Under the pieces are notes generated by a model. That model did no database searches. It had not been told where the DNA came from and saw only the letters and a program-made list of their open reading frames with translations. Source: JACCTU01 sp963788055 (GTDB taxonomy: Bacteria > Actinomycetota > Thermoleophilia > Gaiellales > Gaiellaceae). From it: a stretch of 64,000 nucleotides of DNA. Shown here one piece after another: positions 40,128 through 49,255 of this stretch. Positions within the stretch are counted from its first letter, which is position 1, and every line of letters begins with the position of its first letter. The stretch lies in the NCBI GenBank assembly GCA_963788055.1, contig CAWBFA010000003.1, forward strand, positions 264,185 to 328,184. Direction: 5' to 3'. The translations under genes and the position numbers were made by a program.

Positions 40128-41332
40128 TACGACCGCCCCCCGATCATCCGACGCATGCGCTTGCGCTTCCGCGGTGCAAGCGACCCGTTGGCTTCCGCGA
40201 TCGCACGCTCGTAGTCGCGGGCGAGGCGGCGGAACGCCTTCGAGGCCTCGGAGTCCGGCTTCGCGGTCAGGATCGCAGCGCCCTCGTTCAACGCACGCGG
40301 GATCTCGCGATCGCTCGGAACCAGCACGTCCGGGGGTCGCCCGAGCACGGCCTCGACGTCCTCGGGGTTGATCCCCACGCGGCTGTCCGCGCGGTTGAGC
40401 AGGACCTTGATCCGAGTCGGGTCGTAGCCCATCAGGTCGAGCGTCTCGAGCCCGAGCTTCGTGTTCTTCAGCGAGAGCGAGTCCAGCATCCCCACCACCA
40501 CGACGTTCGTCGACGTGTCGATCGTGGAGATCACCTCAGGCGTGAACCCGGGCGGCGTGTCGACCAGGACGTAGTCGTGCGTCGACCGCAGACCCGCGTA
40601 GATCTCGCGGAGGAGCCCGACGGTGATCACGCTGGCCTGGTCGGGCCGGCTGGGCGCGAGCAGGAGGCGAAGCCCCGACTCGTGGTCGACGAGATACGCC
40701 TCGAGCTTCTCGCCGTCGATGCTGCCGCCCGACTTCGTCAGGTCGAACATCGTCCGGTCGGGCGTCGTCCCGAGCGCCAGGCCGAGGTCGCCGAACTGGA
40801 GATCGAGGTCGACCGCGGCCACTCGATGCCCGTCTTGCGCAAGTGCGACGCCGAGGTTCGAGACCGTCAGCGTCTTGCCGGTTCCGCCCTTCGGACCGAG
40901 CACGCAGATGAGCGGGGCCGACGACGCGCCCGAGGCGACGGCGGCGCCCTGCTTCCGGGCCACCGCCTTCTGGAGCGCGAAGTAGACCTCGTCGGAGGCT
41001 TCCGGGAGCCGAACGAGATCGTCCGCTCCCACCTCGAACACCCGCCGGACGAAGCCGTTCGGCGAGCCCTCGCACAGCACCACGACGGGCCGGTTCGGGC
41101 CCTCGCGGACGGCGCCCTCGATGAAGTGGAGGGTGCGGTCCGAGTAGCCGGCGCAGGCGACCAGAACGAGGTCGACCGCAGTCTCCTGCAGCGTCTGCCA
41201 GGCCTCGTCGAGCCCGTCCACGACCCCTACGACCGAGATGTCGCCGTCGACGGGCAGTGACTGCCGTACCGTCTCGGCCGCGACGCCCGCGTCGAGCGCG
41301 ACGAGCGTGCGCGTGATCTTTGCCTGGGTCAT
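40127..41332 (-). CDS. cpaE: CpaE-like protein: receiver domain plus MinD/ParA ATPase
   Basis: 401 residues. Residues 1-130 resemble a receiver without a full set of acidic residues. Residues 140-370 are a MinD/ParA-type ATPase with deviant Walker A GPKGGTGKT, VAAVDLDLQFGDLGLALG and DYVLVDTPPGFTPEVISTID. CpaE-type proteins position the Tad machine in the cell. The end is strongly basic (RKRKRMRRMIGGRS), which may contact membrane or nucleoid. Confidence 0.92.
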   Translation of the reverse strand: MTQAKITRTLVALDAGVAAETVRQSLPVDGDISVVGVVDGLDEAWQTLQETAVDLVLVACAGYSDRTLHFIEGAVREGPNRPVVVLCEGSPNGFVRRVFEVGADDLVRLPEASDEVYFALQKAVARKQGAAVASGASSAPLICVLGPKGGTGKTLTVSNLGVALAQDGHRVAAVDLDLQFGDLGLALGTTPDRTMFDLTKSGGSIDGEKLEAYLVDHESGLRLLLAPSRPDQASVITVGLLREIYAGLRSTHDYVLVDTPPGFTPEVISTIDTSTNVVVVGMLDSLSLKNTKLGLETLDLMGYDPTRIKVLLNRADSRVGINPEDVEAVLGRPPDVLVPSDREIPRALNEGAAILTAKPDSEASKAFRRLARDYERAIAEANGSLAPRKRKRMRRMIGGRS

Positions 41333-41333
41333 C

Positions 41334-42101
41334 TCAGCCGCCCTTCTGGCCCGTGATGACCTGCTGAATCGTCACGAGTGCCTTCTTCGTGGGCACGACG
41401 TTGGCCTTCGGGCGGGCGACGAACCAGATCGTTCCCTCATCGCTGGCGTACGCGAACCGCGCCGCGTCCGAGCTCGGCACCTTGAGCACGTAGTACGAGA
41501 CGGCCCCGCCGCCGACACCGTTCGCCGCGGGTGCTCCGGCCGCCGCGAGCACGTTGACGTTCGCCCGTAGGAGGCTCACGATCGTGCCGCGTTCAGACGT
41601 CATCGAGACGTAGACGTCGACGTTGTCGCCGGCAGCGACATGGCCGATGAGACCCCTCTGCGGGTCGGCGGGCACCGAGATTGCGCGCTCGGTGCCGGTG
41701 ATCTTCGTCGCCACGGCGGCCGACGTCGTGACGCTGAAGTCGGCCACGGTCAGCTGCTGGCCCGGGAGGATGTCCCTGACCGCGATCCGCCCCTCGAGCA
41801 GATCGGGGTCGGCGACCGCGCCGGTCTTGGTGTGCTCCTGCGCCAGCGTCGTCAGCTCGTACGCCGCTTGCGAGCTCAGCACCGCAGCCGGCGTGCCCTT
41901 CGCGATCAGCCGCTTCGCGACGAGCACCGGCGTGGGCGCGGCCGCGGAATCCAGGCTCGTCCGGTACCCGTTCAGGTAGACGAGCAGCAGGATCGCCGCA
42001 AGGATCGCGGCGGCCACGGCGACGATCACGTTTCCGCGCCGGGTTGCGAGCAGCTTGTTGCCGCGCGTTCCGATCAGACGTCCTGTGAGCGTTTGGTTCA
42101 T
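41334..42101 (-). CDS. cpaB: Tad pilus assembly protein CpaB/RcpC
   Basis: 255 residues. One N-terminal transmembrane helix (VIVAVAAAILAAILLLVYL) is followed by an SAF/CpaB region (PVLVAKRLIAKGTPAAVL, GRIAVRDILPGQQLTVADF) and the RcpC domain (ERAISVPADPQRGLIGHVAAGDNVDVYVS). It is thought to sit in the cell wall and guide the pilus. GAGGAG precedes the ATG at six bases. cpaE starts one base after its stop. Confidence 0.9.
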   Translation of the reverse strand: MNQTLTGRLIGTRGNKLLATRRGNVIVAVAAAILAAILLLVYLNGYRTSLDSAAAPTPVLVAKRLIAKGTPAAVLSSQAAYELTTLAQEHTKTGAVADPDLLEGRIAVRDILPGQQLTVADFSVTTSAAVATKITGTERAISVPADPQRGLIGHVAAGDNVDVYVSMTSERGTIVSLLRANVNVLAAAGAPAANGVGGGAVSYYVLKVPSSDAARFAYASDEGTIWFVARPKANVVPTKKALVTIQQVITGQKGG

Positions 42102-42119
42102 TTGTCTCTCCTCCTCGGG

Positions 42120-44294
42120 TTACTCGGTCAGGACGGCAACGCACGGCGTCGTTGTGGAGAAATCACACGCGCCGTTGCCTCCGCCAACATTCGGACTTGA
42201 CACGTACTTGATGAAATGGCCCGACAGCCAGCCGGCCGGCACGCTTCCGTCACTCCCGCACGGATCGTCGTCGCTGCCGTTGCCGCCCCAATCGGTGATG
42301 TAGAAGGCGCCGAAGTTCGAGATGGGGTAGAGCGCTCGCCCCTGCGAGCGGAACGATCCGAACGGGACCATGAAGAGGATCACGATCCGCGAGTCGGCCG
42401 ACGGGAATCCGTTCAACCCCGTCCCGACGCCCCACAGGTACGGGTTGGGTGAGGGATTCCAGTTGTTCCGGCCCAGGAAGTCCGGGTTGTTGCAGTCGGC
42501 GGCGGTCGGGCTCGGGCACCCCCCGCCGGTGCACACCTGGCCGCCGTTGAAGACACGGCCGAAGAGACCGTCCGTGAACTGGCCAATGGCCGCACCCGGG
42601 CCCACGGCGACGCAATCCCACGGCTGCGGCGAGGAGAAGAGCGACGCCTGGGTGTTGCCGTAGGGCGGAATACACGGATCGGGGGCACTCAAACGATTGT
42701 TGAACGTGTAAGTCGGCCTGCAGCCTCGGGTCATCTCTTCACGGAACGTGACGTTGTTTTCGCAGTCGATCGCGGCCTGGCTGCCCGCAACGACGCGCAG
42801 CCGAATCGCTGGGTCGGACGTGTCCGTCGCGACCGAGCCGGCGAGACGGATGCTCGCGACGAGCGAATGGTTTGCCCCGAGCGTGAGCGAGCTGATCGGA
42901 AGCCCACCCTCGCTGACGTCTGCGTGCCGGATCGGGCCGGAGGTCAGGTCGCTTGCGCTGAACGCGCGCTGGACGTTGTTGAACGTTCCCTGGCAGGGGT
43001 TGTTGTTCGAGAAGCTGTTCGCACAGGTGTTGCCGCTGATCGTCGTCGGGGTCTGAGGCGAGGCGCTTCTGATCGCCCAGCGGATCTCGACGGGGGTCGT
43101 GGGGGGGTCGATGGTCTCGCCTGCATCGACCGTGACGAGCGCGGTGTAGCGAGTGCCGCTCAGGGTCATTGCGCAGCCCTGGTTGCCGCAGCCGTTCGCG
43201 AACATCGTGATCTCGGCATCGCCGCTCGCGACTCCCGGCGTCAGGTGCACATCTGCGGAGACCTGCATCGTGCAGGAGCCGGTTTCGCGGAAGTCGAACG
43301 ACGCGACGGGGCAGGTGGCAGCGCCTCCGCCGACGCCGAAGAGCTGCACGTCGCCGAGCTCGGGCGGCTGGCCCGTGCTCACGCTGGGCGTCGTGTACCC
43401 CCGCAGGTAGACCAGGCCGCGGTTGACAGCGCCGTTGGAGTCGGCCCAGTAGCACTCGACCGAGAACTGGGAACAGATCGTGTCGGGGGAACCGACGAGA
43501 GAGAGGCAACCGGTCGTCTGGCCGATGCCGCACCGCGGCAGGTTCGAGAGCGCGATCACGAGCCCGTTGTTCTGCGCCGCGGTCACGCTCGCCGGTTCGA
43601 GTGCGTTGTTCCAGCAGGCGAAGCCGCTCGAGCACGAGCCCGACTTCGTCAAATACTGCGCATCGAGCTTCGTCGTGCCGCCCGTCCCCACGACAGTGGG
43701 CTCGGAGACGAAGATCGCCGCACCGCTGACCGGGTTGATGTCCCGCACGAAGATCGGCATCGACCCGCTGATCGACTTGATCGCGAGGATCGTCACCCGC
43801 GCTCTCGCGTTGATGGCCGGCACGATGCTGCCCCCGAAGGGGATCAGCCACGGCAGGTCCGCCTCGGTGCCTTTGACGTCGAGAAAGCCGGCTTGACACG
43901 GAAGGCCACCGTCGTCGTACTGCGCCCAGCCGCTCTCGTTCCAGTACTTCTGCGAGTTGATCAGCATGTGCATCTGCGCCTTCGGCGTGCTGCCGACCTG
44001 GTCGTTCCACTGCGCCTGCAAGGTCAAATCCTCAACGTGGGGTCCGGCGTACTCGCGGGCCTCGTTCTCGATGTTCGTGTTGATGCCCGGCGAGCAGGGA
44101 AAGGCGTAACGCCCCCCGCCGGCGAGCGCAGCTGCGTCGACCTGGGTCTGCAGGTGCCGACGATGGACGAACCAGTTGCCGACGTCGACGACCAGCACGA
44201 TGACGATGAGGAGTGCGGGAAGCCAGATCGCGAACCACGGCAGCACCGCGCCGCGCTCGTCGCCTCCGATCCTCTTTGCGCTGACGCCTCGCAT
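42120..44294 (-). CDS. tadG: TadG-like pilus-associated protein
   Basis: 724 residues. An N-terminal TadE/G segment (ERGAVLPWFAIWLPALLIVIVL, then VVDVGNWFVHRRHLQTQVDAAALAGG) precedes a long extracytoplasmic part rich in Gly, Ser, Thr and Cys (for example CSSGFACWNN, GCGNQGCAMTLSG, CTGGGCPSPTAADC). Many paired cysteines suggest disulfide-stabilised folds. It may be a minor pilin or surface tip. The ATG is inside the TadE stop (TGATG). Confidence 0.88.
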   Translation of the reverse strand: MRGVSAKRIGGDERGAVLPWFAIWLPALLIVIVLVVDVGNWFVHRRHLQTQVDAAALAGGGRYAFPCSPGINTNIENEAREYAGPHVEDLTLQAQWNDQVGSTPKAQMHMLINSQKYWNESGWAQYDDGGLPCQAGFLDVKGTEADLPWLIPFGGSIVPAINARARVTILAIKSISGSMPIFVRDINPVSGAAIFVSEPTVVGTGGTTKLDAQYLTKSGSCSSGFACWNNALEPASVTAAQNNGLVIALSNLPRCGIGQTTGCLSLVGSPDTICSQFSVECYWADSNGAVNRGLVYLRGYTTPSVSTGQPPELGDVQLFGVGGGAATCPVASFDFRETGSCTMQVSADVHLTPGVASGDAEITMFANGCGNQGCAMTLSGTRYTALVTVDAGETIDPPTTPVEIRWAIRSASPQTPTTISGNTCANSFSNNNPCQGTFNNVQRAFSASDLTSGPIRHADVSEGGLPISSLTLGANHSLVASIRLAGSVATDTSDPAIRLRVVAGSQAAIDCENNVTFREEMTRGCRPTYTFNNRLSAPDPCIPPYGNTQASLFSSPQPWDCVAVGPGAAIGQFTDGLFGRVFNGGQVCTGGGCPSPTAADCNNPDFLGRNNWNPSPNPYLWGVGTGLNGFPSADSRIVILFMVPFGSFRSQGRALYPISNFGAFYITDWGGNGSDDDPCGSDGSVPAGWLSGHFIKYVSSPNVGGGNGACDFSTTTPCVAVLTE

Positions 44295-44857
44295 CACGCG
44301 CACTTCCCCGTCCCGGCGTCGTTGTCTGCCACCAAATATTTCGAGGGAAGCTGCTCGATGCGCATCGTCGCTTTGCCCGTGATCTCGGCCGTGAGGAACG
44401 AGATCTTGTCGCCGACGAACGGGATGAAGTGGTACTCCGCCCACACCTGAACCTCGACGGCGTTGCCGACGTTCGACGCACCCTCGGGGAACCAGACGCA
44501 GACCTTGACGCCGTCGGGGACCGAGTCGCTCGTCCCGGCGGACCTGAGCTCGTCGGTGTTTGCCATTGACCTGATGCAGTCCTGGAGCTCAGCTGTTGCG
44601 CATACCCCGGGCCTCTGGATCGCTAGGTCCTTGTCGACCGCCGCCCACCGAGCTCCGAGGTTTGCGAGGTGCGTCTGGTCGATCCAGTAGTTGAAGGCCT
44701 TCCCGAGGTCGAGCATCCCGAGCAAGAGCAGCATCAGGACGGGCAGTACGAGTGCGAACTCGGTCAGAGCGACGCCGCGCTCATTGCGAAAGCGCGTCCT
44801 CGAAAGGACGCGCCGCATCCAACTCTTCTGCCCCCGATCGACCACAGTGTCCGGCAA
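44294..44857 (-). CDS. tadE: TadE-like minor pilin
   Basis: A 187-residue protein with the TadE signature RNERGVALTEFALVLPVLML (residues 23-42; Glu at position 5 of the mature end) and an extracytoplasmic domain with cysteines in GVCATAELQDC and VKVCVWFP. The TTG at 44857 directly follows the flp stop and would be translated by re-initiation. ATG 44818 (174 residues) is an alternative. Its stop overlaps tadG. Confidence 0.85.
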   Translation of the reverse strand: MPDTVVDRGQKSWMRRVLSRTRFRNERGVALTEFALVLPVLMLLLLGMLDLGKAFNYWIDQTHLANLGARWAAVDKDLAIQRPGVCATAELQDCIRSMANTDELRSAGTSDSVPDGVKVCVWFPEGASNVGNAVEVQVWAEYHFIPFVGDKISFLTAEITGKATMRIEQLPSKYLVADNDAGTGKCA

Positions 44858-45022
44858 TCAGAGCCCGTTGACGATGGACTGGAGCACGCCCTGGACGCCA
44901 GTTCCGAGCGCAGTCAAGACGGCGATGCAGACGATCGCGACGAAGAACAGGATCAATGCGTACTCGACGAGCGCCTGGCCGCTTTCCTCTCGTAGGCTGC
45001 GCGTCGTTTGGCTGACGGTCAA
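44858..45022 (-). CDS. flp: Flp-family major pilin (second in order)
   Basis: A 54-residue pilin. The cleavage and hydrophobic region is SGQALVEYALILFFVAIVCI, with cleavage expected after Gly (GQALVEYA) and Glu5 needed for assembly. TTG 45022 is chosen because AAGGAG lies seven bases upstream; ATG 45049 would add nine residues but has no ribosome-binding site. It is nearly identical in the core to the pilin at 45103-45297. Confidence 0.86.
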   Translation of the reverse strand: MTVSQTTRSLREESGQALVEYALILFFVAIVCIAVLTALGTGVQGVLQSIVNGL

Positions 45023-45102
45023 TTCGGGTCTCCTTTTCCAGAAAGTCATGAGCGGGGCGGGCGCCGAGACGCTGCTCGGCGTCCACCCCGTCGATGCGTC
45101 AA

Positions 45103-45297
45103 CTAGATCGCGTTGACGATGCTCTGCAGCGTGTCCCGCACGCCCGTACCGAGGGCGGTGAGGACGGCGATGCAGACGACTGCGATCAGGAACAGAATCA
45201 GGGCGTACTCGACGAGCGCCTGACCCTCTTCCCGCCGCGTGCGCGAAAACGCAGCGGTGGTCGCGGCGAGCGACCATCCACGAACGTGGTCCAGCAT
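45103..45297 (-). CDS. flp: Flp-family major pilin (first in order)
   Basis: A 64-residue pilin with a longer leader (MLDHVRGWSLAATTAAFSRT, then RREEG) before GQALVEYALILFLIAVVCIA. AAAAGGAGG four bases before the ATG is the strongest ribosome-binding site of the locus, fitting a highly made structural subunit. First gene of the pilus operon. Confidence 0.92.
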   Translation of the reverse strand: MLDHVRGWSLAATTAAFSRTRREEGQALVEYALILFLIAVVCIAVLTALGTGVRDTLQSIVNAI

Positions 45298-45349
45298 GTG
45301 ACCTCCTTTTGGGGACCCTCCCCATAGCCGGTGGCCGCAGTCCGGCCTA

Positions 45350-45363
45350 CCGTTCTTGAACGG
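45350..45363. promoter_or_regulatory. Palindrome upstream of the pilin operon
   Basis: CCGTTC-TT-GAACGG, a 6-bp inverted repeat with 2-bp spacer, 53 bp upstream of the first pilin start. The 214-bp gap (45298-45511) contains no gene and must hold the pilus promoter, so this is a candidate operator. Confidence 0.4.
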
Positions 45364-45511
45364 CGCAGTCGCCGCGCCCCCACGAGCGCGTGAGACCGTT
45401 TGTACGAAGCCGCTCATCTCCGTTGATAGGTAATCGCGCCGGGCCCCCGCCTTCGCCAGCAGAACGGACGGTTCGACCCACCCGTTCGGGTGATAGGCGC
45501 CGAGGGCGGAG

Positions 45512-46717
45512 CTAGGCGGCAACTGTTGCCGCCGGCGCGCTCTTCGGGGCGTCGACGTGGTGCGGCATGGATCGCACTCGACCCTCACGGCCACGCACGC
45601 TCGCGACGAGCACCGCTGCGATCGCAAAGAGGCCGAGGGCCGTCGCGATCGTCCCGGCCGTCGTCGAGCCGTACTGCAGGTTGTCAGGCGTCATCCAGAA
45701 GGTCGCGAGCCAGATCAGCCCGAAGTGCGGTCGGGCGATGGCAAGCGGGACGAACAGCAGGACGAGGTAGTGCCCCCAGACGATCGGGGAGCAGATCAGC
45801 GCGGCGGCGAGCGCGACGACGAGCATCGTCAGGTCGTCCTCTCGCCGGCTCCGGCGCGCCGCGACTGCGCCGAACAGGAGCAGCCCGAGCGCCATGGAGG
45901 CGAGCTGGGCAGTCTCCGCCGAGACGCCGAGTGCGATCCCGAGCGAGGTGGGTGAGAAGCTGTCCGCCTGCTCGACCTCTGCGACGAGCCGGAGCAGATC
46001 CGGATACACCGAGAGCGTGTCAAGGCCGACGTGCCACCAGGCGAAGAACGAGGCGACGGCGCCGAGAGCGGCGGCCGCGAACGCCGTACGGGAGCGCCGT
46101 GTGAAAAGGAACCAGAGCCCGAGCGGCCAGAGGAACAGCTTCGAGACGACCAGGAGAGCGAGCACCGGGGCCGCGACCACAGGTCGATCTCGGTACTTCC
46201 AGAGCACCGCCAGACCGAGTGCGAGGAAGGTGCTGATCGTGCCCAGCCCGACGCTCAGCACGAGCGGCAGGCCTAGGTAGACCGCGCCGTAGCAGCGCCA
46301 GTCGCGGACGCCCAGGATCCAAAGTGTGACGATCGGGGCCGCGGCCACGAGGACCGAGAAGAGGGCAGCCGCGAGCCCAAACGGCAAGAGCGAGAACGGT
46401 GCGAACAGCGCGGCGATCGGGGCCGGATAGAGGAAGTTCTGCTTCGAGGCGATCACCGCGGCCGATTGCTCGGGATAGGGCGACTGTCCGTCGATGAACG
46501 CGTGTCCGGCGTCCCAGAAGACCCTGAAGTCGAACGCGTAGTTCTCGCCGCTCGGGTAGAGCGCGATGAAGAGCAGCCCTGCCGGGACGAGGATCAGCGC
46601 GAATCGCTCGAAGAGGCGCTTCCCGAGCGGTTTCAGGTCCGCACGTGTGACTCGGTAGTCGTCCTCAGCCGGGCGCCAGCGCGCTGCTGCCTGGACCGAT
46701 TGAAACGCTGCTCTCAT
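45512..46717 (-). CDS. GT87-family (DUF2029) glycosyltransferase, polytopic
   Basis: 401 residues with about ten transmembrane segments. The family pattern is clear: DFRVFWDAGHAFIDGQSPYP in the first loop (catalytic Asp), FLYPAPIAALFAPFSLLP, VLWKYRDRPVVAA, and FSPTSLGIAL, then ICSPIVWGHYLVLL. GT87 enzymes transfer mannose or similar sugars from polyprenyl phosphate on the outer face of the membrane. The start overlaps the stop of the paralogue upstream (ATGA). Located just after the pilus operon. Confidence 0.85.
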   Translation of the reverse strand: MRAAFQSVQAAARWRPAEDDYRVTRADLKPLGKRLFERFALILVPAGLLFIALYPSGENYAFDFRVFWDAGHAFIDGQSPYPEQSAAVIASKQNFLYPAPIAALFAPFSLLPFGLAAALFSVLVAAAPIVTLWILGVRDWRCYGAVYLGLPLVLSVGLGTISTFLALGLAVLWKYRDRPVVAAPVLALLVVSKLFLWPLGLWFLFTRRSRTAFAAAALGAVASFFAWWHVGLDTLSVYPDLLRLVAEVEQADSFSPTSLGIALGVSAETAQLASMALGLLLFGAVAARRSRREDDLTMLVVALAAALICSPIVWGHYLVLLFVPLAIARPHFGLIWLATFWMTPDNLQYGSTTAGTIATALGLFAIAAVLVASVRGREGRVRSMPHHVDAPKSAPAATVAA

Positions 46718-47904
46718 GCTTTCGCCGCCGGAAAGGCCAGTCGCCTCGACCGGAAAGGACGAGGAAACGGAACACCGAGCGACGCCGCGAAGGTGAGGGC
46801 TGCGACGCCGAGGACGACGCAGATCCGCCACAGCTCCCCTTCACTCTGGTTCGGCGAGAGCCAGAACACGAGCGGAAGGAGCCAGAGAGCGCTGAGACGT
46901 GGACGTGCGAGCGCGATCGGGACGATCAGCAGGGCAAAGTAGTGCGTCCAGACGATCGGAGAAAGCGCCAACCCCGCTGCCAGAGCGAGGATGAGAGCCC
47001 GTGAGTCTCTGTCGGGTCCCGGACGTCGTGCGACCAGGACGAGGGCGACGAGCAGCGCACCGCCGACGAGGGCCGGCAGAAACCGCTCGGCGGACTCGGA
47101 GAGGCCGAGGGCGTGCGAAAGCGCCGCGAGCGAGTAGCTCTTCGGCCCCACGAGGTCGCTCAGCGTTCCCAGCATCGCCCCGTAGTCGCGGAGCCCCTGA
47201 AAGCCGATCGCGGCCCACGCAGCGAAGGTCGCGACGAAGCCGGCCGTGACGGCGACAGCCGCCTGGCGGAGACGTCCCGTGACCGCCAGCCAGAGCGCGA
47301 GGGGCCAGAGAAAGAGCTTTGCAGCCACGATCGCCGCAACGGCAGCTGCGCCGACGTAGGCGTGATCCCGATACCGCCAGGCCAGAGCTGTGCCGAGCGC
47401 GAGCAGGATGCTGATCGCACCGAGCCTGACGCTCTCGAGCACCGGGACCCAGGTGAAGACGATGCCGTAGCAGCGCCAGTCCCGGACGCCGAGCAGTCGG
47501 AGCGTCAGCACGACCGATGCGACGAGCAACAGGCCGAAGAGCACGGCGGCCACGTCGAAGGAAAAGAGCCGAAACGGGATCGCCGCGAAGGCCGGGCCGG
47601 GCGGGTAGACGAACTGGTCCTCGCCGTCGAGCGCTTCCCGGGTCGGCGCCGCGTACGGTGAATCGCCGACGAGGACGTCGCCCGCGGCCCGCCAGGTTGC
47701 GCGAAAGTCCCAGCCGAACGCCGGTTCCTCGATTCGGTCTCCGGCCGGCGAGACGAACGCGACCGAGAAGAAGGTGGCGAGGAGAATCGCCGGAAGCACG
47801 AGGCAGCCCAGCACGATCGAGACGCGGCGCCCGGCGACCCTCAGGCCCGTGACCTCCGGCACCAATCTCGTCAGCACACGATGCTCCGGCGGGGCGAACG
47901 ACAC
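46714..47904 (-). CDS. GT87-family (DUF2029) glycosyltransferase, polytopic (paralogue)
   Basis: About 396 residues with around ten transmembrane helices and the same motifs as its neighbour: WDFRATWRAAGDVLVGDSPYA, FVYPPGPAFAAIPFRLF, ALAWRYRDHAYVGAA, and LSPIVWTHYFALLIVPIALA. The GTG start at 47904 gives a reasonable N-terminus; an upstream start at 47964 would add 20 residues. The two paralogues are translationally coupled. Confidence 0.85.
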   Translation of the reverse strand: MSFAPPEHRVLTRLVPEVTGLRVAGRRVSIVLGCLVLPAILLATFFSVAFVSPAGDRIEEPAFGWDFRATWRAAGDVLVGDSPYAAPTREALDGEDQFVYPPGPAFAAIPFRLFSFDVAAVLFGLLLVASVVLTLRLLGVRDWRCYGIVFTWVPVLESVRLGAISILLALGTALAWRYRDHAYVGAAAVAAIVAAKLFLWPLALWLAVTGRLRQAAVAVTAGFVATFAAWAAIGFQGLRDYGAMLGTLSDLVGPKSYSLAALSHALGLSESAERFLPALVGGALLVALVLVARRPGPDRDSRALILALAAGLALSPIVWTHYFALLIVPIALARPRLSALWLLPLVFWLSPNQSEGELWRICVVLGVAALTFAASLGVPFPRPFRSRRLAFPAAKA

Positions 47905-47992
47905 CCTTCTATCCCCAGAGATGGGCGCAGCACGGCCAGTGCGCGCAATCCGAGCACGACTCAAACGAATAGAGCCTCACGTCCGGCGGGAA

Positions 47993-48029
47993 CGCCCGCT
48001 GAACGGGCGGTTGTGCCCATCCTTTGGGC
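47993..48029 (-). terminator. Pair of short hairpins between glycosyltransferase genes
   Basis: CGCCCG-CTGAA-CGGGCG (47993-48009) is followed by GCCCA-TCCTT-TGGGC (48015-48029). It lies 15 bp after the stop of the PIG-V-like gene and probably ends that transcript. The rest of 47905-48043 holds no gene. Confidence 0.5.
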
Positions 48030-48043
48030 GAGACCCCCGTGTT

Positions 48044-49255
48044 TCAGGCAACCCAGCGCCAGGTCACGAACAGCAGCGTCAGGTACGCCCCGAGGGAAGC
48101 GCTGGCCAGGAGCCAGATCACCGTCGCCGTCCAGCTGCGTGCCAGAACTGCGCCGAGCGCGATGAAGAGCGGGAAGACCACGAGCACGTACCGCGGGTAG
48201 CTGGCCAGAGGGAAGGACCCCGGATCGAGGGCCAGCGGCGCGAGTGTCGCCGGCACCGTGTACAGAAGCACGCCGCGAGGGATGCGCCGCACCGCGAGGA
48301 TCAAGGCAGAGCAGCCGAAGAGCAGAAACCAGACGTTGAGGGTGTTCGAGAGCAGGTACGGCGGCCCTGACGACGACGTTCCCAAAACCGTGGGCGGCCA
48401 GAGGTAGAAGACCCCATCAGCGGAGCGTTCGAGCGCCTCCGACAGGGTCTCGAACGGATTCGCGAATCCGCGCCCCCAAACCTCGCGGTAGGCCTTCGAA
48501 AAGAGGAGCGGGTCGCCCCTGCTGACCCACAGGTAGACCATGTACGACGCGAGCCCGAACACCGGCGCCGCGATCGCCGTCAAGACCTTCCAGTTGAGCA
48601 CCCGCTGGACACGCAGGCACTCGTAGGCGATCGGGAGGAGAAGGAGGACACCGATATTTCGGGTCGCCGCCGCCAGGCAGCCGAACAGGCCCGCGAGCAG
48701 GATGTCGCGTCGCACGTGGAGGCTCCAGAAACACCCCGCGGTCAAGGCGAGAAAGAGCGGGTCGCTGTAGACCGCGTTCAAGTAGAAGGCGGTGGGAAAG
48801 AACGCGAGCGTCAGGATCGACACCAAGGCCGCGCGCTCCCCGTGCCAGCGCAGGGCGAGTTGGTAGATGAAGTACAGCGCCGCGAGCGTTGCCAACGTCG
48901 AGACGAGGACGCCGGCCAGCGCGACACCCAGTCCGAGCTCGGTTCCGCCACGGACGACGAGCGGATAGAGCGGGAAGAAGGCTGTCGCTGCGAAACGGTC
49001 GTAGCCCTCGACCGCGATCTCGGAGAACCATCGCCCGTCCCAATGCGCCCAGTAACTCAGGGCGCCCGGCGCACCTGGATCTCCGCCGGGAACGTCGGCC
49101 TGGCCGATGAAGGCATGGCCTATCGCTCCGACAGCGAAGAAGAAGGCGCGAGACGCCGCCCAGACGATGACGACGGTGACCCAGGCAGGCCGACTCGACG
49201 CCGAGCCGTCCGCCTTTTCTTCAGCGGCCGACGGTTGCTCTCTTTCCCAGTGCAT
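48044..49255 (-). CDS. PIG-V-like mannosyltransferase family membrane protein
   Basis: 403 residues with about ten transmembrane helices. The first outer loop has YWAHWDGRWFSEIAVEGYD, and later parts show FFPLYPLVVRGG, LAFFPTAFYLNAVYSDPLFLALTAG and the end FVVF-type SYPRYVLVVFPLFIALG. These match bacterial PIG-V-type mannosyltransferases using polyprenyl-phosphate sugars. ATG 49255 follows a hydrophilic overlap with the preceding gene (34 bp). Confidence 0.85.
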   Translation of the reverse strand: MHWEREQPSAAEEKADGSASSRPAWVTVVIVWAASRAFFFAVGAIGHAFIGQADVPGGDPGAPGALSYWAHWDGRWFSEIAVEGYDRFAATAFFPLYPLVVRGGTELGLGVALAGVLVSTLATLAALYFIYQLALRWHGERAALVSILTLAFFPTAFYLNAVYSDPLFLALTAGCFWSLHVRRDILLAGLFGCLAAATRNIGVLLLLPIAYECLRVQRVLNWKVLTAIAAPVFGLASYMVYLWVSRGDPLLFSKAYREVWGRGFANPFETLSEALERSADGVFYLWPPTVLGTSSSGPPYLLSNTLNVWFLLFGCSALILAVRRIPRGVLLYTVPATLAPLALDPGSFPLASYPRYVLVVFPLFIALGAVLARSWTATVIWLLASASLGAYLTLLFVTWRWVA

